NCBI GenBank assembly: GCA_003158895.1
Contig: PMLO01000128.1
Location: 41,868 to 63,956, forward strand
DNA from: Propionibacteriaceae bacterium
Lineage (GTDB): Bacteria; Actinomycetota; Actinomycetes; Propionibacteriales; Propionibacteriaceae
Length of the DNA stretch: 22,089 nucleotides
Direction of reading: 5' to 3'
In this document: positions 7,297-14,388 of the stretch, one piece after another
Numbering within the stretch: position 1 is the stretch's first letter
How the letters are laid out: each line of letters starts with the position of its first letter
Notes under the pieces: generated by a model
Database searches by the model: none
Told to the model about the DNA's origin: nothing
What the model saw: the letters and a program-made list of their open reading frames with translations, nothing else
Program-made: the position numbers and the translations under genes

Positions 7297-8886
7297 ATGA
7301 CCGAGTTCCCCACCACGCAGAACGCCATCGAGATCTACGGCGTCGACCAGGTGCGTCTCAACCGCGGGAAGCCTGTACCTCCGGTCGGCCCGACGCAGAT
7401 CCTGCTCAAGATGGAGGCGAGCGGCATCTGCTTCAGCGACACCAAGCTCATGCACGCCTTCGACCACCACCCTCGCAAGAGCGAGGTGCTCGGGGGTCTC
7501 ACACCCGCCGAGCTCGCCGAGATCCCCACGTACCGCCCGGGCAGCCAGCCCGTCGTGCCGGGTCACGAGCCGGTAGCCCGCATCGTGGCCGTGGGCGACG
7601 AGGTGAAGCACCACATGGTCGGCGAGCGCGTGCTCGTACAGACCGACTACCGTCACCTGCCGACGGCCTCGTCGAACGGATCCTTCGGCTACAACTTCGA
7701 CGGCGCGCTCGAGGAGTACGCCCTCGTGGACGAGCGGGTCGTGCTCGACCCGGCGACGGGGGACAGGTTCCTCATCCCTGTCACCGATGCACCGTCCGCG
7801 TCCGCTGTCGCCCTCATCGAGCCCTGGGCCTGCGTCCAGGCGTCGTACGCGTGGCCAGAGCGTCAGACGCCGAAGTCAGGTGGCAAGGCGCTCGTCGTCG
7901 GCGGGGCCACTGGGACCGAGGAGCTGTTCGCGGTATCCGGTTCGGTGGACCGAGTTGCAGCCGTCGCCGACGCGGGGGAGGGCTACGACGACATCGTCTA
8001 CGCCGGATCCGACCCCGACGACGTCGAGGCTCTCGGTACGAAGCTCGCCGGCCGCGGCGTCATGGCGATCGTCACCCACGGTGGCTCATTCGGACGTCGG
8101 GTGAAGATCGACGTGGGCCGCGTCCACTACGACCTCATCCGCTACGTCGGGACGACCGGTGACGACGCGCGCGACGCGTACGCCAAGATCCCCGCCACGT
8201 GCGAGCTGCGGGCCGGTGACAAAGTCGCCGTGATCGGAGCCGCGGGCCCGATGGGGCTCATGCACACCGTCCGTACCGCTGTGTCCGGGATCGAGGGTCT
8301 CACCCTCGACGCCGTGGACGTCGACGACGACCGGCTCGCCCGTCTGGCGAAGGTCCTCGGACCGATCGCCGAACAGCACGGTCTGCCGATCCGGGTCATC
8401 AACTCGAAGAACCAGCCACTCGACGGCGGCTACACGTACGTGGCGGTCATGGTGCCGGTGCCCGTGCTGCTCGCACAGGCGATCGATCTGACCGGGGCGA
8501 ACTCGATCGTCAACGCCTTCGCCGGCTTCGCGATCGGCACCATGGCCGAGCTCGACCTCGACGGCATCGTCTCGCGTGGCGTCTACCTGGTGGGAACGTC
8601 CGGGTCCCGGATCGTCGACATGCACACCGTCCTGCACCTGGTGGAACAGGGCATCGTCGACACGAACATCTCGCTCGACGCGGTGAGCGGCATGGTGGGT
8701 GTTCCGGAGGCCATCGAGGCGGTCAACAACCGCACGTCGGGCGGCAAGATCATGGTCTACCCGACGCTGCCCGACCTGGGGTACGTCCGCGTCGCCGAGA
8801 TGGCCGAAAGGCTCCCGCACGTCGCAGCGAAGCTCAAGGACGGTATGTGGACCAAGGAGGCGGAGGACGCGCTGCTTGGTCGTTGA
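7297..8886 (+). CDS. Long zinc-type alcohol dehydrogenase with duplicated cofactor domain
   Basis: A 529-residue medium-chain dehydrogenase, about 180 residues longer than the usual 350. Catalytic zinc ligands are visible as C45 (GICFSD), H90/E91 (VPGHEP) and E175 (IEPWACV); the four-cysteine structural zinc loop is missing. Residues 196-290 look like a first, eroded Rossmann domain ending in KIDVGRVHYDLIRYVGTTG, and 305-440 like a second one with an intact GAAGPMG (314-320) ending in LDLDGIVSRGVYLVGTSG. The start at 7297 has AAGGAGAT at good spacing, 15 bp after the aldolase stop. As the last gene of the rhamnose operon it could act on lactaldehyde, propanediol or a sugar derivative; the substrate is unknown. 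SorE-like sugar-phosphate reductases are a possible relation. Confidence 0.82.
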   Translation: MTEFPTTQNAIEIYGVDQVRLNRGKPVPPVGPTQILLKMEASGICFSDTKLMHAFDHHPRKSEVLGGLTPAELAEIPTYRPGSQPVVPGHEPVARIVAVGDEVKHHMVGERVLVQTDYRHLPTASSNGSFGYNFDGALEEYALVDERVVLDPATGDRFLIPVTDAPSASAVALIEPWACVQASYAWPERQTPKSGGKALVVGGATGTEELFAVSGSVDRVAAVADAGEGYDDIVYAGSDPDDVEALGTKLAGRGVMAIVTHGGSFGRRVKIDVGRVHYDLIRYVGTTGDDARDAYAKIPATCELRAGDKVAVIGAAGPMGLMHTVRTAVSGIEGLTLDAVDVDDDRLARLAKVLGPIAEQHGLPIRVINSKNQPLDGGYTYVAVMVPVPVLLAQAIDLTGANSIVNAFAGFAIGTMAELDLDGIVSRGVYLVGTSGSRIVDMHTVLHLVEQGIVDTNISLDAVSGMVGVPEAIEAVNNRTSGGKIMVYPTLPDLGYVRVAEMAERLPHVAAKLKDGMWTKEAEDALLGR

Positions 8887-8909
8887 GTGTCTGGTTCCGT
8901 AGCGACTGG

Positions 8910-8915
8910 CATGAT
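8910..8915 (+). promoter_or_regulatory. Candidate -10 box for a leaderless start
   Basis: CATGAT is followed by 6 nt and the GTG at 8922. It lies 24 bp after the dehydrogenase stop, so the exonuclease/phosphatase pair may have its own promoter rather than being part of the rhamnose operon. The -35 is not clear. Confidence 0.3.
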
Positions 8916-8921
8916 CGACGC

Positions 8922-9902
8922 GTGACGACGACAATCCGCCGGGGCCGAACTCTCGCCCGAGCAGTCGCGGCGGGGTTCGGCCTCGGCGCGCTGCCGGTTG
9001 TGGCCCTCGACGTCTTTCCGGAGCTCCAGCCCACGTCGCCGGTGGCCACCGTTGTGGCCTGTGGCATCCCGTACGTGCCGATACCCCTGGCTGCGATGTG
9101 CGCGGGACTGGCCGTGGCGAGCGTGTCACGGGGTCGGAGGATGCTCTGGGCGACGGCAGCCGGCGCGGTGCTGGTGGGTGGCCTTCGAGACCGGTTTGTG
9201 GCGCCGGCGAGCGTGGAGCCGCCGCCGCGAGACCGGAGGCTCACGGTCCTGTCTGCGAACGTTCTCTTCGGTCGGGCCGACCCTCGGCACATCGTGGATC
9301 TCGCGCAGGGTGTGGACGTGGTCGCGATCCAGGAGAACACCCCCCGCTTCGACGAGGCCCTGCACGCCATCCTCGCGGCCGACTTCCCCTACCAGCTGGG
9401 GACGAGTACGGAGGATGCCAGCGGGACGATGCTGTGGTCCCGCACACCGCTGGAGCACGGCGGCACCGGTGACACACGCTTCACATCGGTGGTTGCGACC
9501 ACGACTGTGCGCGGCGTCCAGTGGACCGTTGCGAACGTGCACCCATCGCCTCCGCAGATGGGGAGCAGACAGTGGGCGAGGGACGCCCAGCGGGTTCTCG
9601 ACCTCGTCCGAAGCCACCTCGGCGAGAAGCTCGTGGTCGTCGGCGACTTCAACGCCATCGAGGAGCACCTGACGATGCGTCGATTCGCCGCCGCCGGGTT
9701 TTCGAACGCGATGTCGGGCTCGCCGTCTGCTGGGGCCGCCGCGTGGCAGCCCTCGTGGCCGGCCAAGCATGCGTGGGCACTTCCGCTGATCCGCATCGAC
9801 CACGCGCTCCACTCCGGCCCGGTGCAGGCGTGGCGTCCGCGCTACACCAGGGTGCGCGGATCGGACCACAAGGCCCTCGTCGCCGTGTTCAGGGCGCTAT
9901 GA
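8922..9902 (+). CDS. Membrane-anchored endonuclease/exonuclease/phosphatase family protein (copy 1)
   Basis: A 326-residue protein with an N-terminal membrane region of about three hydrophobic segments (residues 13-32, 41-68 and 74-88) and a C-terminal EEP (DNase I-like) domain from about 105. The catalytic set is complete: N113 (LSANVLFG), E138 (AIQENT), H207 (NVHPSP), D242 and N244 (VGDFNA), D293 and H294 (RIDHAL) and D315/H316 (GSDHKA). Members cleave phosphodiesters or phosphate esters of nucleic acids, inositol phosphates or lipids using Mg2+; the substrate here is unknown. With three helices the domain would most simply face outside, but I cannot prove topology. The GTG at 8922 fits a leaderless start. 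It overlaps the next gene by 4 bp. Confidence 0.85.
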   Translation: MTTTIRRGRTLARAVAAGFGLGALPVVALDVFPELQPTSPVATVVACGIPYVPIPLAAMCAGLAVASVSRGRRMLWATAAGAVLVGGLRDRFVAPASVEPPPRDRRLTVLSANVLFGRADPRHIVDLAQGVDVVAIQENTPRFDEALHAILAADFPYQLGTSTEDASGTMLWSRTPLEHGGTGDTRFTSVVATTTVRGVQWTVANVHPSPPQMGSRQWARDAQRVLDLVRSHLGEKLVVVGDFNAIEEHLTMRRFAAAGFSNAMSGSPSAGAAAWQPSWPAKHAWALPLIRIDHALHSGPVQAWRPRYTRVRGSDHKALVAVFRAL

Positions 9903-10918
9903 CAGCGCCTCACCGCGAGAAGAAGAGACCCCGCAGCAGGTCGCGGGCGCGCCGACGGGTGCGTGCGCTAGGCCTTCTCCTGACAGTGATCAGCGGGCTC
10001 GCTGCGTTGCCGCTTGTCGTCCTGGACCTGTTCCCGACCCTCCAGCCGTACGGCCGACAACTGCTGGCGTTCCTCGCGAGCGCGATCCCGTACCTGCCGA
10101 TTCCGCTCGTCGGCGTCGCGCTGGGCCTCATGCTCCTGCTTGGCGGTCGGCTGCGGCTCATCGGCGTGGGGCTGCTCGTCGTCGTGATCGTCCTCGGGAG
10201 CCAGCCCTGGTGGAGCTTCCCCACGGCGTCCACCCCGAGGCCGCCGTCGACCGCGCTGCGGGTCCTGTCGCTCAACACGGAGTTCGGGCAGGCGAACCAG
10301 GACCAGATCCTCCAGCTGGCCAAGTCCGCGGACATCCTCGCCTTCCAGGAGAACACGCCCGAGTTCATGGCTTCTCTCGGCGCCAAGGGCTTGTCGGCTG
10401 ACTTCCCGTACCGAGCAGGCAGCGCCGAATTGGATTCGTACGGGACGATGCTGTGGTCACGGACTCCGGTGACCGTGGTCGCCCTGGGCAACACGCTCTA
10501 CATGTCATTGGTCGTCCGCACGAGCGTGCGAGGCACCGAATGGACGGTGTCGACGGTGCACGCCGTGTCACCGAAGGACGGCACCGGCATCTGGCAGACG
10601 GACGCCGCGGCGATCGCCGATCTGCTCCGGCCGTACGTCGGGGAGCACCTCGTCGTCGTCGGCGACTTCAACGCGATCGACGAGCACCTCACGATGCGGC
10701 GGATACGAGCGGTGGGTCTTCAGGACTCCATGGCCGGATGGCCGCTCACGGCTGGGGACGGCTTCCAGAACAGCTGGCCCAACGATCCACGCGTACCTTT
10801 TCTGATCCGTATCGACCATGCTCTTCACTCCGCATCGGTCGATGCTTGGAGACCCCGCTACGTGACCGTCTCGGGCTCGGACCACCGTGCACTGATCGCG
10901 TCGTTCGCGCCTCGCTGA
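9899..10918 (+). CDS. Membrane-anchored endonuclease/exonuclease/phosphatase family protein (copy 2)
   Basis: A 339-residue paralogue of the preceding gene with the same architecture: a very basic N-terminal tail (residues 5-22, mostly Arg/Lys), three hydrophobic segments (about 23-46, 53-82 and 87-101), then the EEP domain. Catalytic residues are conserved: N126 (LSLNTEFG), E151 (AFQENT), the histidine in TVHAVSP, VVGDFNA, RIDHALHS and GSDHRA. The two copies share whole phrases, such as GDFNAI-EHLTMRR and RIDHALHS, so they arose by tandem duplication. The start is the ATG of an ATGA overlap with copy 1, implying translational coupling. The copies have diverged well beyond synonymous change, so they may differ in substrate. 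Confidence 0.87.
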   Translation: MTAPHREKKRPRSRSRARRRVRALGLLLTVISGLAALPLVVLDLFPTLQPYGRQLLAFLASAIPYLPIPLVGVALGLMLLLGGRLRLIGVGLLVVVIVLGSQPWWSFPTASTPRPPSTALRVLSLNTEFGQANQDQILQLAKSADILAFQENTPEFMASLGAKGLSADFPYRAGSAELDSYGTMLWSRTPVTVVALGNTLYMSLVVRTSVRGTEWTVSTVHAVSPKDGTGIWQTDAAAIADLLRPYVGEHLVVVGDFNAIDEHLTMRRIRAVGLQDSMAGWPLTAGDGFQNSWPNDPRVPFLIRIDHALHSASVDAWRPRYVTVSGSDHRALIASFAPR

Positions 10919-11000
10919 GGTTGCAGTTCTGTAGTACCTCTACCATCTCGCGAGGCGCGCGCTTAGCCTCGGACACGTACCGAGTCCGTAGGAGCGCTCA

Positions 11001-11393
11001 ATGGGAACGCTGTCGCAGGCACTGTTGGCGATCGCCGACGCCCTGGGACTCCGCGACACCGCCGTAGAGGCCCGGCCCAGGCAGCGCCGTCCCGACGAGC
11101 CTCCGATCCTGCTGGTGAAGGCAAAGGTTCACGACGTGCTGCGCCGAGGGGTTCCGGTGAACCGGCTGGAACCGGGGCCGGCCATGCAGACGGCACGAGC
11201 CGTGTTCGCTGACGGATCAGTCGCGCTTGTACGGTCCGTACCCCCGGGGCATCTCATGGAGGCCGCCGTCGCCTGCCTCCGTACGCGCGTCACGGCTCGG
11301 CCGGCCGATCCGTCGGACGAGGGGGACATCGTGTTCACGTGGCGCCGCGGTCAGGTCCTCGTCGAGCTCATCGGGCCGGATCAGCCTGACTGA
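11001..11393 (+). CDS. Hypothetical protein, 130 residues
   Basis: No family recognised. The protein starts MGTLSQALLAIADALGL, an amphipathic helix-like segment, followed by a basic Pro/Arg linker and then a strand-rich region (LLVKAKVHDVLRRGVPVNRL, AVFADGSVALVRSV) ending in an acidic tail. There is no signal peptide or membrane segment. The ATG at 11001 has TAGGAG 9 nt upstream. Codon use resembles its neighbours and GTAC sites occur within it, so it is likely a real gene. Its 3' end overlaps the convergent Pr6Pr-family gene by 26 bp. Confidence 0.6.
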   Translation: MGTLSQALLAIADALGLRDTAVEARPRQRRPDEPPILLVKAKVHDVLRRGVPVNRLEPGPAMQTARAVFADGSVALVRSVPPGHLMEAAVACLRTRVTARPADPSDEGDIVFTWRRGQVLVELIGPDQPD

Positions 11394-12105
11394 TCGAGCC
11401 TGCTTCGAGAGCCGCACCCGACGTGCGGCGACGTCCGACGTAGACGACACCGGCCCCGAAGGCCGCGAGGGCCGCGGCGATCCCCAGCACGTACGGGACG
11501 ACGCCGGTATAGCCGCTCACGACGTGGGGATCGAGGAACGGGTACGGGTACCACCAGGCGGCCCCGGTTGTCGGATTCGTCACACGTGGTCCTCGGATTA
11601 GCGTGTAGGCGACCCAGAGAAGCGGGAAGACCAGGATTCCGAGGACGGCACGCCACGGCAGCCGGGCTGGCGACGAGCCGAAGAGCACATCGAGGAGCAG
11701 GAAGATGGGCCCGATGACGTGGAGCACCTCGTTCGACCAGGGCACGGTCGTTCCCTGCGGCAGTTCGATGCCGCGCAGGAGCGTGTTGTAGACGACGCCG
11801 GTGACGATCATGTACGTCGTGACGCAGGCCAGCGCGGTCGCCGGGCCGAACGGAAGGGGTCGTCCTTCGCGCCAGTGGCGGAGCCCCCACATGCCCACGA
11901 TCGACAGCACGACGACCGAACCGGCGTTGGAGAGCACAGTGAAGAAGCTGAAGAAGTTGACTCCCGTCGTGGCGACGTCGCCGTTACGGGAGATGGCGCC
12001 GCCGATCGAGCGCATTGCCTGAGCGACAATCGCCGCGAGGATCAGCAGAGCAGCGATCAGGCGAACCGTGCTCCACCCGATGGACCACCTAGGGGCCGTT
12101 CTCAT
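11368..12105 (-). CDS. Pr6Pr-family integral membrane protein
   Basis: A 245-residue protein with about six transmembrane segments: residues near 12-30, 47-70, 83-105, 120-142, 150-170 and 195-222. The phrases FFSFFTVLSNAGSVVV, TGVVYNTLLRG, EVLHVIGPIFLLLDVLF and WWYPYPFLDP match the pattern of the bacterial Pr6Pr family (related to the FAR-17a/AIG1 group), whose biochemical role in bacteria is unknown. The ATG at 12105 is chosen because TACGTT lies 6 nt upstream in a leaderless arrangement; the frame stays open further upstream without membrane or family features. It diverges from the DeoR gene across a 154-bp region and converges on the small unknown gene. Confidence 0.78.
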   Translation of the reverse strand: MRTAPRWSIGWSTVRLIAALLILAAIVAQAMRSIGGAISRNGDVATTGVNFFSFFTVLSNAGSVVVLSIVGMWGLRHWREGRPLPFGPATALACVTTYMIVTGVVYNTLLRGIELPQGTTVPWSNEVLHVIGPIFLLLDVLFGSSPARLPWRAVLGILVFPLLWVAYTLIRGPRVTNPTTGAAWWYPYPFLDPHVVSGYTGVVPYVLGIAAALAAFGAGVVYVGRRRTSGAALEAGSISQADPAR

Positions 12106-12111
12106 GGGCAC

Positions 12112-12117
12112 AACGTA
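12112..12117 (-). promoter_or_regulatory. Candidate -10 box for leaderless Pr6Pr-family gene
   Basis: Minus-strand TACGTT is followed by 6 nt and the ATG at 12105. An interrupted palindrome, GACCGA-A-TCGGTC at 12126-12138, lies 8 bp upstream and could be a regulator site, though nothing else supports that. Confidence 0.4.
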
Positions 12118-12177
12118 GCCACAGAGACCGAATCGGTCGCCGGTCACACGTCCTCCGCCGAAAGGCCCCCCCGGGTC

Positions 12178-12206
12178 TTGCACAGCGAATTGCTTCGGTA
12201 TACCGT
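12178..12206 (+). promoter_or_regulatory. Promoter of the deoR-2-oxo acid dehydrogenase operon
   Basis: TTGCAC (12178-12183) and TACCGT (12201-12206) are 17 bp apart. The -10 overlaps a 10-bp palindrome, CGGTATACCG (12196-12205). The stretch from here to the start codon is locally AT-rich compared with its surroundings, as expected of a regulated promoter. Confidence 0.5.
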
Positions 12207-12239
12207 TTCAAACAAGTAAACGAAACCCCAAGCGAAACC
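12205..12239. promoter_or_regulatory. Candidate DeoR operator: GTTTC/GAAAC motifs
   Basis: GTTTC at 12205-12209 is the inverse of GAAAC in the two direct copies CGAAACC at 12221-12227 and 12233-12239, which are 12 bp apart. Repeated short GAAA-containing boxes between the -10 and the start codon are typical of DeoR-family binding sites. Autoregulation of the DeoR gene and the operon behind it is inferred. Confidence 0.45.
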
Positions 12240-12259
12240 ATCCAAAGGCGGGTGAGAAC

Positions 12260-13015
12260 GTGACCGTAGGTCGCGCAAGCCGCGAGACGTACATCCTCGA
12301 CCTGTTGGCGAAGGACGGATCGCTGTCGGTCTCTGCTTTGTCCCGCGACCTGGGCGTTTCCGAGGTCACGGTTCGTACCAACCTCCGCGACCTGGAGAGC
12401 AAGGGCCTGCTGACCCGTACGCACGGGGGAGCCCAGCGCACCTCCGTGGTCGATGTCCTGGACCGGCAGCGGTCCCGCATCGACGAGAAGGACCGCATCG
12501 CCGCGGCAGCCGCCGACCTCGTCGTCGACGGTGACGCGATCATGATCGAAGCCGGTACGACGACCGCGCTCGTCGCCCGTTACCTCACCCACCGCCGTGG
12601 CGTACAGATCGTCACCAACTCGACGCTCGTCTTCGCCTACGCCCGCCAGAACCCGCAGCTCAAGGTGATCCTCACCGGCGGCGAGTTCCACCACGAGTCC
12701 GAGTCCCTCGTCGGCCCGGTCGCGTTGAGGACGATCCATGACTTCAACGTACGGCTGGCTTTCGTCGGTACGGACGGGTTCACGTCCGTTCGCGGCATGA
12801 CCACGCAGTTCCCGCAGGGCGCCGAGGTCCTGGCCGCCATGCGAGACCGCGCCGAGGAGACGTGGCTGCTCGCCGACTCGTCGAAGTATGGACGCGCAGG
12901 CTTTGTCTCCGTCCTTCCTCTGTCCGGCCTCGCCGGCATCATCACCGACTCAGGCCTTGCACCCGAGGCCGCTGAGCAACTCACCGTCACCGTTCCGGAC
13001 ATCCGGATCGTCTGA
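12260..13015 (+). CDS. DeoR-family transcriptional regulator
   Basis: A 251-residue regulator. Residues 6-57 form the N-terminal winged HTH (LSRDLGVSEVTVRTNLRDLE, then the GLLTRTHGGA wing). Residues 75-230 form the DeoR C-terminal sensor, with MIEAGTTTALVARYL, IVTNS, VILTGGEF, VGTDGF and LLADSSKYGR, the set that normally binds a phosphorylated sugar or related metabolite. The GTG at 12260 has a weak GGTGAG ribosome site. It is the first gene of the operon, 10 bp before E2, so it probably controls its own transcription together with the complex, with a phosphorylated intermediate as inducer. DeoR proteins are usually repressors. A link to the rhamnose genes is possible, but their palindromes look like LacI-type sites. 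Confidence 0.92.
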   Translation: MTVGRASRETYILDLLAKDGSLSVSALSRDLGVSEVTVRTNLRDLESKGLLTRTHGGAQRTSVVDVLDRQRSRIDEKDRIAAAAADLVVDGDAIMIEAGTTTALVARYLTHRRGVQIVTNSTLVFAYARQNPQLKVILTGGEFHHESESLVGPVALRTIHDFNVRLAFVGTDGFTSVRGMTTQFPQGAEVLAAMRDRAEETWLLADSSKYGRAGFVSVLPLSGLAGIITDSGLAPEAAEQLTVTVPDIRIV

Positions 13016-13025
13016 GAGAGGTCCC

Positions 13026-14387
13026 ATGGCCACCACAGTCGTCATGCCCGCCCTGGGCAACACCGTCGAGTCGTGCTTGATCACGGCCTGGCACATCAAG
13101 GTCGGAGACACCGTCGAGGCGAGCACCGTGCTGTGCGACATCGAGACGGACAAGTCGACCATGGACGTGCCGGCGGGCGTCGCCGGTACCGTACTGGCGC
13201 TGCTCGTCGCGGAGGGCGACGACGTACCGGTCAAGAGCCCCATCGTGATCATCGGTGCGCCCGGCGAGACCGTGGACGCGCCTGCTGCCCCGGCGGCTGC
13301 TGCTGCGCCGGCATCCGCCGAGGAGGCCGCACCTGCCGCGCCGGTCGCACCTTCCGCTGGTACGGCACAGGCCGCGGCACCTGTCGTACCGGCAGCCGAC
13401 GACGCTCCCGCATCGCCTCGGGCGAAGGCTGCGGCCCAGGCTGCGGGCATCCCCGTACAGGCGGCTGGAGTCGGCACCGGACCTCACGGTCGCATCATCG
13501 AGCGCGACGTACAGGCGGCTCTCGCCGCCGGCCCCCGCCTGACGGCCGGCGCCCGCGGCTCGGAGGCGTACACGCCTGGCCAGACCGGCACCGGCATCGG
13601 CGGTCGCGTGACGACCGCCGACCTCGCCGTTCCGGCGACGCCAGCAACCGCCGCGCCCGTAGCCGTAGCCCCCGCAGCTCTCGCCGCAGGCACGGTCACC
13701 GAGACCCCGCTCAAGGGCATCCGCAAGCTCATCGCGGACCGCATGCGGGAGTCGCTCGCGACCTCCGCCCAGCTCTCCTACGACATGTCGGCCTCTGCGG
13801 AGGCGATGCTCACATTGCGGGCCCGTCTCAAGGCCACCGACCCGTCGCTCGGGCTCAACGTCGTGACGATCGGCGACCTCATCGGCCTCGTGACCGCCAA
13901 GGTCGTGCGCAACCACCCGAACCTCAACGCGCACCTCGTCAACGGTGTGCTGCGGAGCTTCGGCGAGGTGCACCTCGGCATGGCCGTCGACACCCCGCGC
14001 GGGCTCATGGTCCCGACGATCCGCAACGCCGCCGCCATGGGGCTTCGTGAGTTCGCGGCCACGACCAAGGACCTCGCCGCGCAGTGCCAGGAGGGCCGGA
14101 TCAGCCCCGACCTGCTCACGGGCGCGACGTTCACGGTGTCGAATCTCGGATCGTTCGGGATCACGAGCTTCACACCGATCGTCAACCTTCCGCAGACGGG
14201 CATCCTCGGCATCAATGCCATCGTGCCCGCCGCGACGGTCGACAAGGACGGCAACCTCGGTGTCGAGCGACGCATCTCGTTCTCGCTGACCGCCGACCAC
14301 CAGGTCGTCGATGGCGCGGACGCTGCCCGCTTCCTTCGTGACCTCACGACCGCGATCGCTTCCGTCGACCTGTTCCTGATGGCCTGA
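13026..14387 (+). CDS. 2-oxo acid dehydrogenase complex E2 (dihydrolipoamide acyltransferase)
   Basis: A 453-residue E2 core protein. One lipoyl domain occupies residues 1-80, with the lipoylation lysine K43 in ETDKST. An Ala/Pro-rich swinging linker follows (84-125), then a peripheral subunit-binding domain (129-165; SPRAKAAAQAAGI...GPHGRIIERDV). A second, shorter stretch at 186-200 (GTGIGGRVTTADL) imitates the end of that domain. The catalytic domain runs from about 226 to the end, with H425 and D429 in the DHQVVDG motif. It transfers the acyl group from lipoamide to CoA. The start has GAGAGG upstream; the E3 start is one base after the stop codon. Which acyl group is transferred cannot be told from the sequence. 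Confidence 0.93.
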   Translation: MATTVVMPALGNTVESCLITAWHIKVGDTVEASTVLCDIETDKSTMDVPAGVAGTVLALLVAEGDDVPVKSPIVIIGAPGETVDAPAAPAAAAAPASAEEAAPAAPVAPSAGTAQAAAPVVPAADDAPASPRAKAAAQAAGIPVQAAGVGTGPHGRIIERDVQAALAAGPRLTAGARGSEAYTPGQTGTGIGGRVTTADLAVPATPATAAPVAVAPAALAAGTVTETPLKGIRKLIADRMRESLATSAQLSYDMSASAEAMLTLRARLKATDPSLGLNVVTIGDLIGLVTAKVVRNHPNLNAHLVNGVLRSFGEVHLGMAVDTPRGLMVPTIRNAAAMGLREFAATTKDLAAQCQEGRISPDLLTGATFTVSNLGSFGITSFTPIVNLPQTGILGINAIVPAATVDKDGNLGVERRISFSLTADHQVVDGADAARFLRDLTTAIASVDLFLMA

Positions 14388-14388
14388 C

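Noticed and set aside
10951..10971. Small hairpin CGAGGC/GCCTCG after the second EEP gene
   Set aside because: Only 6 bp of stem with a 9-nt loop and no T-run; too weak to call a terminator.
12260..13015. DeoR protein as the rhamnose operon regulator
   Set aside because: It heads its own operon 3.4 kb beyond the rhamnose genes, and the GAATCGATTC palindromes do not resemble the GAAAC boxes at its own promoter; the link is possible but unsupported.
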